The notes under the pieces: generated by a model | Database searches by the model: none | What the model was told of the DNA's origin: nothing | The model's input: only the letters and a program-made list of their open reading frames with translations | Part shown: piece by piece, positions 9,172-18,907 of the stretch | Layout: each line of letters starts with the position of its first letter | Numbering within the stretch: position 1 is the stretch's first letter | Position numbers and translations under genes: made by a program | Assembly: GCF_001263205.1 (NCBI RefSeq) | Contig: NZ_CP012333.1 | Coordinates: forward strand, 2,232,001-2,296,000 | Length of the DNA stretch: 64,000 bases | Origin: Labilithrix luteola | GTDB taxonomy: Bacteria; Myxococcota_A; Polyangia; Polyangiales; Polyangiaceae | Direction of reading: 5' to 3'

Positions 9172-9614
9172 ACGCACGCGCGCCGGTCCCCTGAACTGTC
9201 CCTAAAGCGCACTGCCGGTCGGATAGGCAGAATTTTCACAGAAGGGCGGAAGATCGGAAGTTTTTAGGACTGGGACGCGTCAGGCGCCGTAATTCGCTTA
9301 CTTGGATAAGACTGTTGAATTGCCCCACGGCTTCGGGTTTGCCCGTTTATCCGATGGCATGACGTAGACCGCGGTTGGGCATTATCGGTCGCCGTCATTG
9401 CTTATCTGGTCTTCACGGCGCGAGAGATGCGTCGTTCCGAGCGGCGCGATGACAGGGAGGAAGCGGTCGAGCATGAAACCGCCACGACATCGCGCGGCAC
9501 TACAAACGCATTCGCCAGAACGCGATCCCGTCAATTGACTTACGAACACATATTCCATGATTAGGTTTCCAGGCCTCGAGCTCGCAGGGTGTGGGGGCGA
9601 CCAGGGAGGGGCAG
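9172..9614. other. Gene-free stretch; right part is repeated upstream of the second HNH gene
   Basis: No gene is visible from 9172 to about 9519. From about 9520 the sequence (ACGCGATCCCG, then TGATTAGG and the GGGAGGGGCAG ribosome site) is nearly repeated at 18908-19004, so the duplicated HNH unit includes about 95 bp of leader. Confidence 0.6.
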
Positions 9615-11045
9615 ATGAGCGAACGGGATCGTGGCGAGGGTGAACAGCTCTCGGTGCAAGCGTGGCGTCGGGCCGTGGGCGAATGGCTATGCGAGAAGGC
9701 TAGCGGCGAAACAGAGCCAGCGGGCACCCCGGCGGGAGGCTGCGTCCGTGCGGACACGAAGCCGAGACTGCTGGCGAAGCTGTCGAATGAAGAGATTCTC
9801 GTCGATCTGAAGTCGTTCGTCGGCGCGGAGAGGCGGTCGCTCGCAAGGCTGATCGTCTATCTCGTCGAGATCGAAGAGCGTCGACTGCATCTCGAGCTTG
9901 CATGTTCGTCGATGTTCGACTTTTGCACACGCAGACTCGGCTTCAGCGAGGGAGAAGCGTTTCGACGGCTCACGGCTGCGCGTCTCGTTCGGCGTTTGCC
10001 AGTGCTGCTGGATGCCATCGCTCCGGGACGAATCCATCTCTCCAGTCTCGTGCTTCTGCCTGACCTTCTCACGGAGGCGAATGTCGACGAGGTCGTCGCC
10101 GCCGCGAGCGGTAAAACGAGGCGCGAAGTCGAGGAGCTCGTGGCGCGGATGGCGCCGAAGCCTGACGTCATGCCATCGATTCGACGGCTGCCCGAACGAT
10201 CAGCGTCTGGCCGGCATGGAGCATCCCGCACGTCCTCGCCCTTGCCGCAGACCACGCCGCCGTCGCTGCAGCTCAAGCCCATCGCGGAGAGCCGCTACAG
10301 GGTGCAACTGACCGCCAACGAGTCGCTCCGCGACAAGCTGGAGCTCGCACGAACTCTGATGAGCCATCGAAATCCGAGCGGAGATCTTGCCGTGATCGTC
10401 GAGCAAGCGGTCGACCTGCTCATCGAGAAGCTTTCGAAAGAGAAGCTCGGTACGGCCTCGCGAGCGCGACGAAGCAAGCCGTCGGCTAAGCGCGGTCACG
10501 TGACGCGCGCGGCCCGGCGAGAAGCCTTCGAGCGTGACGGCATGCAGTGTTCGTTCGTCGGCGAAAACGGCGAACGGTGTCCAGCGCGCTGCTTTCTCGA
10601 AATCGACCACGTGACGCCCCGAGCGCTCGGCGGCAGCGCCGAAGCCGAGAATCTCCGCATCCTATGCCGAGCGCACAACCGTGATGCTGCCGAGCGTGTG
10701 TTCGGTCGCGCCCACGTCGAAGCCCGGACCCGAGAGCGCCGAAGAGAGGCGTCGATCCGGCCGAACCACGGGCTCGTCGAGACGCATCGCTTTCGCCAAC
10801 GAAAGTTCGTGGAGGCGAAGACACCGGCGGGCGAAGCTGCCCTCGTCGATGCAAGCCACGATGTTCGTTCGCCAATGTCCGACCACGAGGCGAGGAGTCA
10901 GGTGCGCGGCGCACTGCTCGCGCTCGGCTTCCGCATCGGGGAGGCCGAGCGTGCCGTCACGACCATCGACACGGACGGGGGAGACGAATCGTGGCGGCGC
11001 CCGATCGAGACGATCCTGCGCGAGGCACTCGGCGTCCTCACGTAA
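9615..11045 (+). CDS. HNH endonuclease family protein, copy A
   Basis: The 476-residue protein has an N-terminal helical domain (about residues 40-180, SSMFDFCTRRLGFSEGEAFRR) like that of DUF222-type HNH proteins, a variable linker, and a C-terminal HNH nuclease (about 300-360: CSFVGENGERCPARC, IDHVTPRALGG, LCRAHNRDAA). ATG 9615 is preferred to GTG 9591 because GGAGG sits just upstream. A paralogue lies at 19005 in the same orientation. Such genes are multicopy in myxobacteria; their role is unproven. Confidence 0.85.
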   Translation: MSERDRGEGEQLSVQAWRRAVGEWLCEKASGETEPAGTPAGGCVRADTKPRLLAKLSNEEILVDLKSFVGAERRSLARLIVYLVEIEERRLHLELACSSMFDFCTRRLGFSEGEAFRRLTAARLVRRLPVLLDAIAPGRIHLSSLVLLPDLLTEANVDEVVAAASGKTRREVEELVARMAPKPDVMPSIRRLPERSASGRHGASRTSSPLPQTTPPSLQLKPIAESRYRVQLTANESLRDKLELARTLMSHRNPSGDLAVIVEQAVDLLIEKLSKEKLGTASRARRSKPSAKRGHVTRAARREAFERDGMQCSFVGENGERCPARCFLEIDHVTPRALGGSAEAENLRILCRAHNRDAAERVFGRAHVEARTRERRREASIRPNHGLVETHRFRQRKFVEAKTPAGEAALVDASHDVRSPMSDHEARSQVRGALLALGFRIGEAERAVTTIDTDGGDESWRRPIETILREALGVLT

Positions 11046-11085
11046 CTCAGTTGATCGGCTCACGCCGGAGCGGCGCTCCAGCTCA

Positions 11086-11883
11086 TCAGCGATGGAGCTC
11101 CACGGGTGAGGAGAGCGTTCCGTCTTCGTTCACGCGGAACAGTGAGAGCTTGGGCTGTCCGTCGTCGAACGTTCCGAGCGTGTAGCGGTAGGCGATGTCT
11201 GCGGGTTCGGCGGCCTTGCTCTTGGTCGTGCCGCACGTCTTCGTGACCAGTGTGCCCTGGAGGCGATGGTAAATGAGGGAATCTCCGGCGACGGTGGTGA
11301 CTCCCGACGACGACAGGTCAATCTCGGAGTCGCATCCGTAGTTGGTCTCGTTTTTGTAAGCCTGGATCGTCGTACCGTCGGCCGAAAACTCGTAGCTCAT
11401 GCCGCTGCTCAGACCTACCTGGCTCCAAAGCGCGACGAGCTCGGTGGGCATGGAGCCCGCGCCCGCGCCCGCATCCGACTGCCCGCTGGAGGGCGTGCCC
11501 AGGACCGCGCTGGCATCGTCGGCGACGCACGCGGCGAGCTCACTCTGGCACCTCGTTTGAATGCACGTCGTATCGGCGCACTGGTTGTTCGCGATGCACT
11601 GGATGAACGCCGTCGTCACCGGCTGACTGCTCTCGCTCGTCTCGTCCACGCAGGCTTGGACGCACGCGTCGACGCCCTCGTCGGGGCAGCCCCCCGCGCA
11701 CTTCAAGACGCCCATGCACGACAGACGGCTCGGCGCGGTCCCGCCGTCGCGCGCTCCCGCGGGCGAGGAGCCGGGCGCATCGCCGCCGTCCCCGCTCGCG
11801 CCGTTCGACATCCCCTGCGTGCAGCCCACCACGAGCGCGACGGCACTCATCGCCGTCGCGAGAGTCCAAATGCGAAGTCCCAT
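11086..11883 (-). CDS. Cys-rich lipoprotein, unknown function
   Basis: ATG 11883 starts a signal peptide with lipobox ALVVGC (265 residues). A Gly/Asp/Ser/Ala linker leads to a region with regularly spaced Cys (CMGVLKCAGGC, CVQACV, CIANNQC, CIQTRC), then a beta-rich C-terminal domain. It is likely surface-anchored. The upstream 54 bp match a dispersed repeat found again at 20257-20310. The stop lies 41 bp past the converging HNH gene. Confidence 0.8.
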   Translation of the reverse strand: MGLRIWTLATAMSAVALVVGCTQGMSNGASGDGGDAPGSSPAGARDGGTAPSRLSCMGVLKCAGGCPDEGVDACVQACVDETSESSQPVTTAFIQCIANNQCADTTCIQTRCQSELAACVADDASAVLGTPSSGQSDAGAGAGSMPTELVALWSQVGLSSGMSYEFSADGTTIQAYKNETNYGCDSEIDLSSSGVTTVAGDSLIYHRLQGTLVTKTCGTTKSKAAEPADIAYRYTLGTFDDGQPKLSLFRVNEDGTLSSPVELHR

Positions 11884-11888
11884 GCATT

Positions 11889-11942
11889 CGAGAATATGGG
11901 CGGGAGTCCGACGGAAGCCAGCGCGCAAGGCTTTACGTAAAC
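11889..11942. repeat. 54-bp dispersed repeat, copy 1
   Basis: This segment ends with GCAAGGCTTTACGTAAAC and aligns over its whole length, with a few substitutions, to 20257-20310. It contains the palindrome TTTACGTAAA. It sits directly upstream of the lipoprotein start at 11883. Confidence 0.65.
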
Positions 11943-12022
11943 GCCTACGCGGAAGGACTTCGTCGCCACCGTCGTTATCGCGTCGCCCGCCCGAGTTCGT
12001 CTCGATCGAGCTTGCGCCGGAG

Positions 12023-12733
12023 TCACCGAGCTCGACTCTTCGGTGTCTTCGCCGGCTTCTTCGGTGGCGTCTTCTTCGCGGGCGCTTTCTTCGCCGCAAC
12101 CTTCTTGGCAGTCGTCTTCGGCGCGGCCTTCTTGGCGGGTGCTTTCTTCGCCGGCTTCTTGGCCGCAGCGTTCTTCGCCGCCCGCTTCTTCGTCGGCGGC
12201 TTTTCCTTCGAGGCAGCTCTTTGCTTCATGACATCGAGCCACCACGCCATGAAGCCGTCGAAGGTGTCATGCGTCGGGCCTGCCGGTCCGCCGTCGAGCC
12301 ATTTCTCCCAGAGCGTGAAGGTGAACTTCACCGGCGCCTTCTTGTCAGCCGCAGCGCCCTTCGAGAGCAGGTCGCCCTCGTATGTGACCGCCGCGTGGAC
12401 GCGCCCCTTGATCGGCTCGGCGCGCGCGAAGACGTGAATACCCAGGCCGGAGGCCGACTTCGCACTCGGCTTGCGTGTCAGACCGAAGGCGGTTCCACAT
12501 TCGTCGAGTTCGAAGAACTTGAGCCCGGCCACTTCGGCGGTGCCGTACCGGCGCACGAAGTCGAGATAGTCCTCGTTGATCTTGAAATTGCCCTGGTTGG
12601 CCTTCCACTCATCGACCGACGCGCCATCAGGGACGGCCCCGTCTTTCCAGCGCCACTTTTTTCCGCCGACCGAGAGATCGAGTCTGCGCGCCTCGGTGAG
12701 CCACGCGGGTTCGGATGCTTTGGACGATGCCAT
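12023..12733 (-). CDS. Protein with histone H1-like Lys/Ala/Pro tail
   Basis: The start at ATG 12733 (MASSKAS) is more plausible than the in-frame extension upstream. Residues 1-155 form a globular domain of unknown identity (DYLDFVRRYGTAEVAGLKFFELDE is faintly SUKH/SMI1-like). From about 165 to 236 the protein is a repetitive AKKAPAKK tail. Such tails bind DNA nonspecifically in eukaryotic H1 and bacterial Hc1-type proteins, so nucleoid association is possible but inferred. Confidence 0.75.
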   Translation of the reverse strand: MASSKASEPAWLTEARRLDLSVGGKKWRWKDGAVPDGASVDEWKANQGNFKINEDYLDFVRRYGTAEVAGLKFFELDECGTAFGLTRKPSAKSASGLGIHVFARAEPIKGRVHAAVTYEGDLLSKGAAADKKAPVKFTFTLWEKWLDGGPAGPTHDTFDGFMAWWLDVMKQRAASKEKPPTKKRAAKNAAAKKPAKKAPAKKAAPKTTAKKVAAKKAPAKKTPPKKPAKTPKSRAR

Positions 12734-12799
12734 GGCCCGCGATCCTGCCAGATTGATCGCCCTGTGCGGAGAACACTTCACGCACGAGGCGACGATATC

Positions 12800-13363
12800 T
12801 CAGCGGCGGTGTTCCTTCGCCTTCGCCTTCTCTGACGCGAGCGCGCGCATCCCGAGGAACAGCACGTCGAGCTGCGGATCGGGATCGTGCCCTTCGCCCG
12901 CGAGCGATATGCCATGGAGGAGATCGACCAGGGCGTCGCGGCACGTGCGCTGATCGCGGTCGGATAGGCCGAGCGGCGCGATGGCGGAGAAGAAGTGCTC
13001 GTCGAAGGGCGCCGAGACGCGCCCGGCTCCCGTCACGTAGAGGAGAAGCTCGCGCGAGCGCAGAACTGTGCGAAGGTACGCGCGAGCGAGGCCGCGGAGG
13101 CGGGCCTGCCAGTCCCCGTCGGCCGGCATCCGCGGACGGAGCGACGCGAACGAGCGCTCCGCGGCTGCCGTGAGAAGCTCATCCTTGTCGGCGAAGTAGT
13201 GATAGACGGCCATCGGATCGACGCCGAGGCGCCGGGCGAGCGACCGCATCGTGAGCGCCGCGAGCCCCGCCTCGGCGAGCAGCGCGAGCGCGGCGTCGAG
13301 GATCTGATCGCGTGAGAGCTTCGGCTGATCCGCACGCGGTCGTCCGCGCGTTTGCGCTTTCAT
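12800..13363 (-). CDS. TetR/AcrR family regulator
   Basis: Residues 15-62 are a TetR-type helix-turn-helix (ILDAALALLAEAGLAALTMRSLARRLGVD, AVYHYFADKDEL). The remaining helices form the ligand-binding domain. It is divergent from the reductase-like gene at 13389, with an inverted repeat in the 25-bp gap, so repression of both genes is likely. The effector is unknown. Confidence 0.92.
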   Translation of the reverse strand: MKAQTRGRPRADQPKLSRDQILDAALALLAEAGLAALTMRSLARRLGVDPMAVYHYFADKDELLTAAAERSFASLRPRMPADGDWQARLRGLARAYLRTVLRSRELLLYVTGAGRVSAPFDEHFFSAIAPLGLSDRDQRTCRDALVDLLHGISLAGEGHDPDPQLDVLFLGMRALASEKAKAKEHRR

Positions 13364-13372
13364 GGACTTAAA

Positions 13373-13385
13373 TCTACCATGTAGA
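13373..13385. promoter_or_regulatory. Inverted repeat TCTAC-CAT-GTAGA, likely TetR operator
   Basis: A perfect 5-bp dyad with 3-bp spacer lies between the divergent starts at 13363 and 13389. Its position and symmetry fit a TetR-family binding site. Confidence 0.6.
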
Positions 13386-13388
13386 AAT

Positions 13389-13925
13389 ATGACACGCCTC
13401 TCTGTTTACATCGCCACGAGTGTTGACGGTTTCGTTGCTGGCCCGAACGACGAGCTCGAGTGGCTCGCCTCGGTCGAGTCACCCGACGAGGACTATGGCT
13501 ACAGGGCTTTCATGAACACGGTCGACGTCCTCGTCACGGGCCGTCGCACCTACGAGGTGGTGCTCAAATTTCCGAAGTGGTACTACGAGGGCACGCGCGT
13601 GATCGTGCTCTCGAAATCCCTCCAGCCAAGTGACATGCGTCACGGCGCCGAGGTCTTCGGCGGCTCTCCAACCGAAGTCGTCGCCAAGCTTCGCGCCGAG
13701 GGCGTGAAGCGCGCCTATGTCGACGGCGCGGCCGTCATCCGCTCGTTCCTCGAGGCCGGCCTCATCGACGACCTCACCTTGTCGACCATCCCCATCGTCC
13801 TCGGCCGCGGGATCCGCCTCTTCGGCGACGACCTCCCAGAGCGCAAGCTCGTTCTCGAGGAGAGCAAGTCGTTCCCCAAGGGACTCGTGCAAAGCCGCTA
13901 CCGCGTCGCCTCACCGACGGCCTGA
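13389..13925 (+). CDS. Dihydrofolate reductase-like (RibD C-terminal) oxidoreductase
   Basis: This 178-residue protein is typical of the RibD_C/YyaP-like family: LSVYIATSVDGFVAGPND at the N-terminus, LVTGRRTYEVVL, and a C-terminal GLIDDLTLSTIPIVLGRGIRLF. The family uses NAD(P)H; physiological substrates are mostly unknown. ATG 13389 starts right after the operator; an ATG at 13362 lies inside the promoter region and is unlikely. The divergent TetR gene likely controls it. Confidence 0.9.
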   Translation: MTRLSVYIATSVDGFVAGPNDELEWLASVESPDEDYGYRAFMNTVDVLVTGRRTYEVVLKFPKWYYEGTRVIVLSKSLQPSDMRHGAEVFGGSPTEVVAKLRAEGVKRAYVDGAAVIRSFLEAGLIDDLTLSTIPIVLGRGIRLFGDDLPERKLVLEESKSFPKGLVQSRYRVASPTA

Positions 13926-13926
13926 C

Positions 13927-16900
13927 CTACGCACGGCGGCGGCGGCGCGTAAGGACGAGCGCGAGCGCGCCGACGCCCCAAAGTGAAAGCTCACTCGACC
14001 TGGTCGAACCGACGTTGCAGCCACCATCCTCCGAATCGCCGGGTGCTGCCGAGGGGTCCGCGCCCGCGCCCGCGTCAGCGCCGCTGTCCGGCGTCGGCGA
14101 GGTCGGGATGGGATCGGAGGGGGCGCACGCCGTCGTGTCCGCGACGGGGTCTCCGAATGACGTGTTCGTGATCCCCGTCAACGCGAGATCCTGGATATCC
14201 CAGCCGGTCGAGCCCCATTCCTTGTCGCTCGCGAAGCGGAAGCGGAGCTTCACGATCTTGCCCGCATACGCGGTGCCGAAGCGCGCTGCCGCCTGGACCA
14301 CGTCCGGATAGTTCGGGCTTCCCGCGGTGAAGGCCGCACGACCTGCGAGTGGGTTGCCCCCGTCGCCGAAGATCGTGCCGCCGTACCCCGGACTGAAGTA
14401 CGCGCCGACGTCCGTCCAGGTCGTCCCGTTGTCCTCGCTCATCTCGACAACGGCACCGTCGAAGTACTGGTCGTCCTGCGCGATGCTGTCGAACTCCCAG
14501 CGCGTCTTGAAAGAGAGCGTGAACTCCTCGGTTGTGGACACGTGAAGGGCGGGCGAAACGAGTCGATGATCGGCGACGCCGACAAGGTCGGCGACGTGCC
14601 AGTAGCCGATACCGTTGTCGACGCTCCACTCGAAGCCATTTCCGACCGAGGATGGCGCGCTCTCGCTCGTCCAGGCTTTGCCTGTCGTGTCGACGGGCCT
14701 CGAGCTGTCCGCTTTCAAGTCGAAGTTGCCAACCCCGTGGTGTGTCGCCCTGATCGGTCCCGGCGTCGCGAGCTGGGGATCGGTCAACGCAATCGTGAGC
14801 GCGTAGGGCAGGCTCTGCGTCTGGGTCGACATCGACACGTCGACGCTCGCGGAGACCGTCTGGAATGGCTTCGCCGGAGGGAACGAGATCTTCCCGCCGT
14901 TCGCGACAGTCAGGCCAGGCACGTCGGTCGTCACGGTCGCTGTCGCTGTCGTAAGGTCGGAGAGGCCGGTGTTCTTGACCGTGACGACGAGCTTGCCCGT
15001 CTCCCCGTCATCGAGAATTCCGTCCTGATCACAGGATTTCATGTCATCGAAGAGCCTCGAGCCCACGAATTCGATGTTCGTGCCCGTCGCACTGAAACTC
15101 TCGACGACGCCCAGGTTGCCTGCCGCGGTTCGCTCGGGCGCAACGGCCCCCGCGCCCGCGCCGCGCTTCGCGAAGGCAGAGACGAAGAGGGCAAAGTCCT
15201 GGTCGTCCGTCGCGGCAGCAGCGGCGAGGAAGGCGTCACGCGCCTCGATGAACGTCGGCATGGGCGGCATCAGCTTCAGCGCCGCGACGACGTAACGCTT
15301 CATTCGCGACTGCGCTTCGTCGAAAGGGAGGCGCCCCGAATCACGGAGCAACGCGGCGTAGCACTCCCACAACATCACCGCGAAGACCTCGCCGGCGTTG
15401 TGGACCTCGGACATCGACGGCCCTTCGTCTGCGACGGGAACATCTCCAGGCAGTGTCGTGTTGTCTTGAATGAGCTTGAACGTGAGCGGATTCTTCGTGA
15501 GGTCCGTCGAGTAAGGGTAGCGACGCAGACCAAAGTAAATCCCGTTCGTCTCGCCGCCGCTCCCCACGTAGTTGGAGATGGCGTAAGTGCCGCTCCAGTT
15601 CGCGTTGGCCGCGACCTGGGCATCGTCCGCTCGCACAGTCATCAGCAAGGCGACGAAGTCTGCCAGAGCTTCACTGAGGGCGGCGCCCTGGAGGCCCGTG
15701 AGTCCCGAGGCGTCATGAACGAGGCGGCCAGCCATCGTATGGCCCCATTCGTGCGAGGCGAGCGATACGTCGAACGCAGCGTCGCGATCGGGGCCTCGAT
15801 ACTGCTTCTTCATGCGCGCCGTCACCGAGCCAGTGACGAGCGCAGCCTTGATCGCATCGCCCTTCTGCTTGCTGATCCCGAGCGAGGGAATGGTGATCGC
15901 GTCCGCGATGCTGCCATCATTCAAGAGCACGGGCAGCACGTTCGGCACGTTCCCGGCGACGAGGACGCCCCTGGCGCCCGCCGTCTGCGCGTTCAACACC
16001 TGCCGCTTGATGGTGCAAGCAGCGACATCGACGAGCACGATCTTGCCGGTGACGTTGTTGACGAGCGGCTCGCAGGCGTCGGTGGCCGACGCACCGGCTC
16101 CGTCGTCAGCGACGACAAGCGCACTGGTGAAGTCGTGGTTGGCCGTCGGGCCGAAGCCCGGCCCGTTGACCTCGCCGAGGTCGCCGACGCTGGCGGGCTC
16201 CGTCACCTGCGCCAGGAACGTGTCCAACCCGTAGAAGACGAACATTTGAACTCGCGACGGAGCGCCGTCGGCGACCGTTCTCGCGTTCGAGTTGTTCAGT
16301 CCGCTGTAGTCCTGAGCTTCGGCGCGGAGGGCATCGTTCCCAATCCCTCCGCGTCCGAAGTTGTCGTTCTGGTGGTTGCCCGCCTTCTCGTCGAAGCCCG
16401 CGTCGTAGAACCAGTCGTGGAGAAAGTTCATCGTGTAGAAGAGCTGCACCGTCGACGCGGATCGCTGCGTGCCGTCGGGGTACGGGTTCTTCGCGTTGTC
16501 GTAGGCGAAGTCGAACGTCTTCGAGGTCGGCGCCGGACGGAGGTCGCCGGCAGTGAAGCCGTCGGGAGCGACGAGGTCCGCATACGCATCGACGTTGTTG
16601 CCCGTCGTGCCGGTCGCGTCGGCCGGAAGCCACGGATCGTTCTTGCTGAACGGCGACGACTGGAGCGTGACGAGATTCGAGGCCACGAACGGGAACTGAA
16701 CGCGATTCGGCGTGCCAGTGGGATGAGGCAACGTGCCGTTGCCGAGCGGACCGTCGTAGGGTTGAAACTTTCCGGAGGAATCGGCAAAGGCGCGGTACGT
16801 GAACGAGTCGGCCGCAACGAGATTCTTCTCGAAGAGGATGCTGGCGTCACTCGCATCGACGACGAAGGATCGCGCGTCGGTGTCGGGCGCGCCGGCCCCC

Positions 16901-17601
16901 TCGACATCGAGCTCGACGTAATACGCCGCGTCGAGCCCCTTCGCACGAGGGAACCAGACCTTCTTCACACGGGCCCTGGCGTTCCTCGTCACGTAGCGCT
17001 CATAACCAGCGCCGTCATCGTCCTGTCGAACGAACGCCGGCTCACCGGCCTCTCCGGTCATCGTGCGAAGCGCCGCGCCGGCACATTCCGTGGCGCTCAG
17101 CGCGAATTCCGCGTGTCCCACCCGGGGCTCGATCGTGGGAGCGAGGTAGCCGGAGAGCGCAACCGGCTCCTTCGCCCGCGTCATTGCCACCTTGAGCTGC
17201 GCGAGGAAGACGTCGATGCCCCCGACCTTCTGCGCGACTCGGGCAACGATCGGGCCAGTTCCATGAGTATCGACCTCCGAGATCGCGGCAGCTGCGAGCG
17301 CATTTCGCTTTAGGCCGAGGGTCTCGCGTGCCCTTCCTACCGCCGCCCAGGCGACCTGCTCCGCCGTCGTCGTCGCCGCCACCTTGAACGACGCTTCGGC
17401 CGGCCCGCGCAGCCACGTGAACGTCGGCACCCCCAACTCCGCATTCCGGTGCACGACGGTGGGCGTGAATCTCTCGACGGCGCCGGCAGCATCGGGCGAC
17501 GCGGTCTCCGCCTTTGGCGCGGACGAATCAGCGCCAGTGCCACACGCGGCAAGAAGAGCGAGCGCAACCGGCGCAATGACGGGCAGACGAGCGAAGCGCA
17601 T
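13927..17601 (-). CDS. Secreted M36 (fungalysin-like) metalloprotease with PA domain and MYXO-CTERM anchor
   Basis: The 1,224-residue precursor starts with a lipoprotein-type signal (ALALLAAC), then an FTP-like propeptide. The catalytic zinc motif is HEWGH at residues 617-621, with the third ligand Glu644 in ALSEALADF, as in peptidase family M36. A PA-type insert (about 470-595, KIVLVDVAACTIKRQVLNAQ) lies between propeptide and active site. The C-terminal third is beta-sandwich, ending with Cys, a hydrophobic segment and RRRRR: a MYXO-CTERM-type signal. It probably degrades external protein, perhaps in predation. Confidence 0.92.
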   Translation of the reverse strand: MRFARLPVIAPVALALLAACGTGADSSAPKAETASPDAAGAVERFTPTVVHRNAELGVPTFTWLRGPAEASFKVAATTTAEQVAWAAVGRARETLGLKRNALAAAAISEVDTHGTGPIVARVAQKVGGIDVFLAQLKVAMTRAKEPVALSGYLAPTIEPRVGHAEFALSATECAGAALRTMTGEAGEPAFVRQDDDGAGYERYVTRNARARVKKVWFPRAKGLDAAYYVELDVEGAGAPDTDARSFVVDASDASILFEKNLVAADSFTYRAFADSSGKFQPYDGPLGNGTLPHPTGTPNRVQFPFVASNLVTLQSSPFSKNDPWLPADATGTTGNNVDAYADLVAPDGFTAGDLRPAPTSKTFDFAYDNAKNPYPDGTQRSASTVQLFYTMNFLHDWFYDAGFDEKAGNHQNDNFGRGGIGNDALRAEAQDYSGLNNSNARTVADGAPSRVQMFVFYGLDTFLAQVTEPASVGDLGEVNGPGFGPTANHDFTSALVVADDGAGASATDACEPLVNNVTGKIVLVDVAACTIKRQVLNAQTAGARGVLVAGNVPNVLPVLLNDGSIADAITIPSLGISKQKGDAIKAALVTGSVTARMKKQYRGPDRDAAFDVSLASHEWGHTMAGRLVHDASGLTGLQGAALSEALADFVALLMTVRADDAQVAANANWSGTYAISNYVGSGGETNGIYFGLRRYPYSTDLTKNPLTFKLIQDNTTLPGDVPVADEGPSMSEVHNAGEVFAVMLWECYAALLRDSGRLPFDEAQSRMKRYVVAALKLMPPMPTFIEARDAFLAAAAATDDQDFALFVSAFAKRGAGAGAVAPERTAAGNLGVVESFSATGTNIEFVGSRLFDDMKSCDQDGILDDGETGKLVVTVKNTGLSDLTTATATVTTDVPGLTVANGGKISFPPAKPFQTVSASVDVSMSTQTQSLPYALTIALTDPQLATPGPIRATHHGVGNFDLKADSSRPVDTTGKAWTSESAPSSVGNGFEWSVDNGIGYWHVADLVGVADHRLVSPALHVSTTEEFTLSFKTRWEFDSIAQDDQYFDGAVVEMSEDNGTTWTDVGAYFSPGYGGTIFGDGGNPLAGRAAFTAGSPNYPDVVQAAARFGTAYAGKIVKLRFRFASDKEWGSTGWDIQDLALTGITNTSFGDPVADTTACAPSDPIPTSPTPDSGADAGAGADPSAAPGDSEDGGCNVGSTRSSELSLWGVGALALVLTRRRRRA

Positions 17602-17892
17602 TCGTGCAGGATCGCCGAAGTCGGGAGGCGCGTCGAAAGTAAATCATCACGAACATCCAATTTGCGCAGGCCCGTATCCCGAAAGCGAAGCTGAGCCCGG
17701 TTTCACGAGCTTCTCCGTCGGCACCACGTTGCTCTGCACCGCGCGGCACGTAACGTGGCGCCAACAATCCGCTCTCTCGTCGAGGACTTCAAGGCGGGCA
17801 CGCAGCCCGCGGCCTTCGCGTTCGAGGTCTATGCCGACTGCCTACAGCGGTTCCCACTTGCGTGGGTCGTACAAGTCTGATCTATCGGCGCG
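17602..17892. other. Gap between the protease and the transposase remnant
   Basis: A short plus-strand reading ending at about 17877 (RSLVEDFKAGTQPAAFAFEVY) has coding-like composition but no recognised family. It stops within a few bases of the presumed IS left end, so it may be the 5' part of a gene disrupted by the element. This is inference. Confidence 0.3.
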
Positions 17893-18845
17893 GTGATTCC
17901 GCTCTCCTTGGACCTTCGTCAGCGAATCGTTGTTCGATACGCAGAGGGCGACCTGACGTAAGCGCAAGTCGCCGAACTCTTCAACGTCGGCGAGGCATCC
18001 GTTTCGCGATTGCTTCGACGTGAGCGCGAACGCGGCGACCTCACCCCAGATCCGATCGGAGGCGGGTATCCACCTCGCATCTCCGACGAGCAGTTGCCGT
18101 TGCTCGTCGCGCTCGTAGCGGAAAAGGCGGACCGAACGATCGCCGAGCTCTGTGAAGAATGGTTCGCCCGGCACAGAGCGAAGCTGTCCATCGCCAGCAT
18201 GGGGCGTTCGCTCCAACGCGCCGGGCTCACGCGAAAAAAAAGTCCTTCACCCCGAGCGAGCAGCAACGAGCCGACGTCCAAGAAAAGCGCGAGACGTTTC
18301 TCCGCGAAGTCGCCAAGGTAGACCCGAACGACCTCGTTTTTCTCGATGAATCGGGCTGCAACATTGCGATGACCGCGAGCTACGGGCGCGCGCCTGCGGG
18401 CGTCCGTGTCGCCGAATCGAAACCGGCGAATTGGGGAAGCAATCTCACCGTTGTCGGCGCGATCAAGAACGATCGTATCGTCTGCCATCGGACGCTCGTA
18501 GGCGCGATGAACAAGCCGCGCTTCATCGCCCTCATCCGACACGTGCTGTGTCCGCTTCTTCCGCGAGGTGCCGTCGTCGTGCTCGACAACTTGCGCGCTC
18601 ACCACGCTCCCGAAGTGCGCGAAGCCGTCGAGGCCGTCGGGGCGACCGTGTTGTACCTCCCGCCGTATTCCCCCGATCTCAATCCCATCGAGCTTTGCTG
18701 GTCCTTCGCCAAGACCTGGCTTCGTCGCCTCGCTCGCCGTACCGAGAGCGAATTACGAAAGGCCATCAACAACACTATGCTTCGCGTCCGAACAGACCAG
18801 CTCCGGGCCTGGTTTGGCCATTGTGGTTTCGGTCAACGCAAGTGA
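17893..18845 (+). mobile_element. Degenerate IS630-family transposase
   Basis: The first frame (from GTG 17893) has the helix-turn-helix half (LDLRQRIVVRYAEGDLT, NVGEASVSRLLRRER). The second frame (to 18845) has the DDE half: FLDESGCN, VLDNLRAHHAP and PPYSPDLNPIE. The frames join at a run of eight A (18234-18241), a shift of -1, as used for programmed frameshifting in several IS630 members. An in-frame TAA at 17959-17961 breaks the first half, so this copy is probably inactive. Terminal inverted repeats are not clear. Confidence 0.85.
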
Positions 18846-18907
18846 TCGCCGCTGTAGACCAACGAAAGGGCCGCAACATCGCACAGCGTTGCAATGCACA
18901 TTTGTCA

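Noticed and set aside
14542..17313. Long plus-strand open frame opposite the M36 protease gene
   Set aside because: It is Arg/Gly-rich, lacks any motif, and lies over a gene with clear zinc and anchor motifs on the minus strand. High GC content makes antisense frames open.
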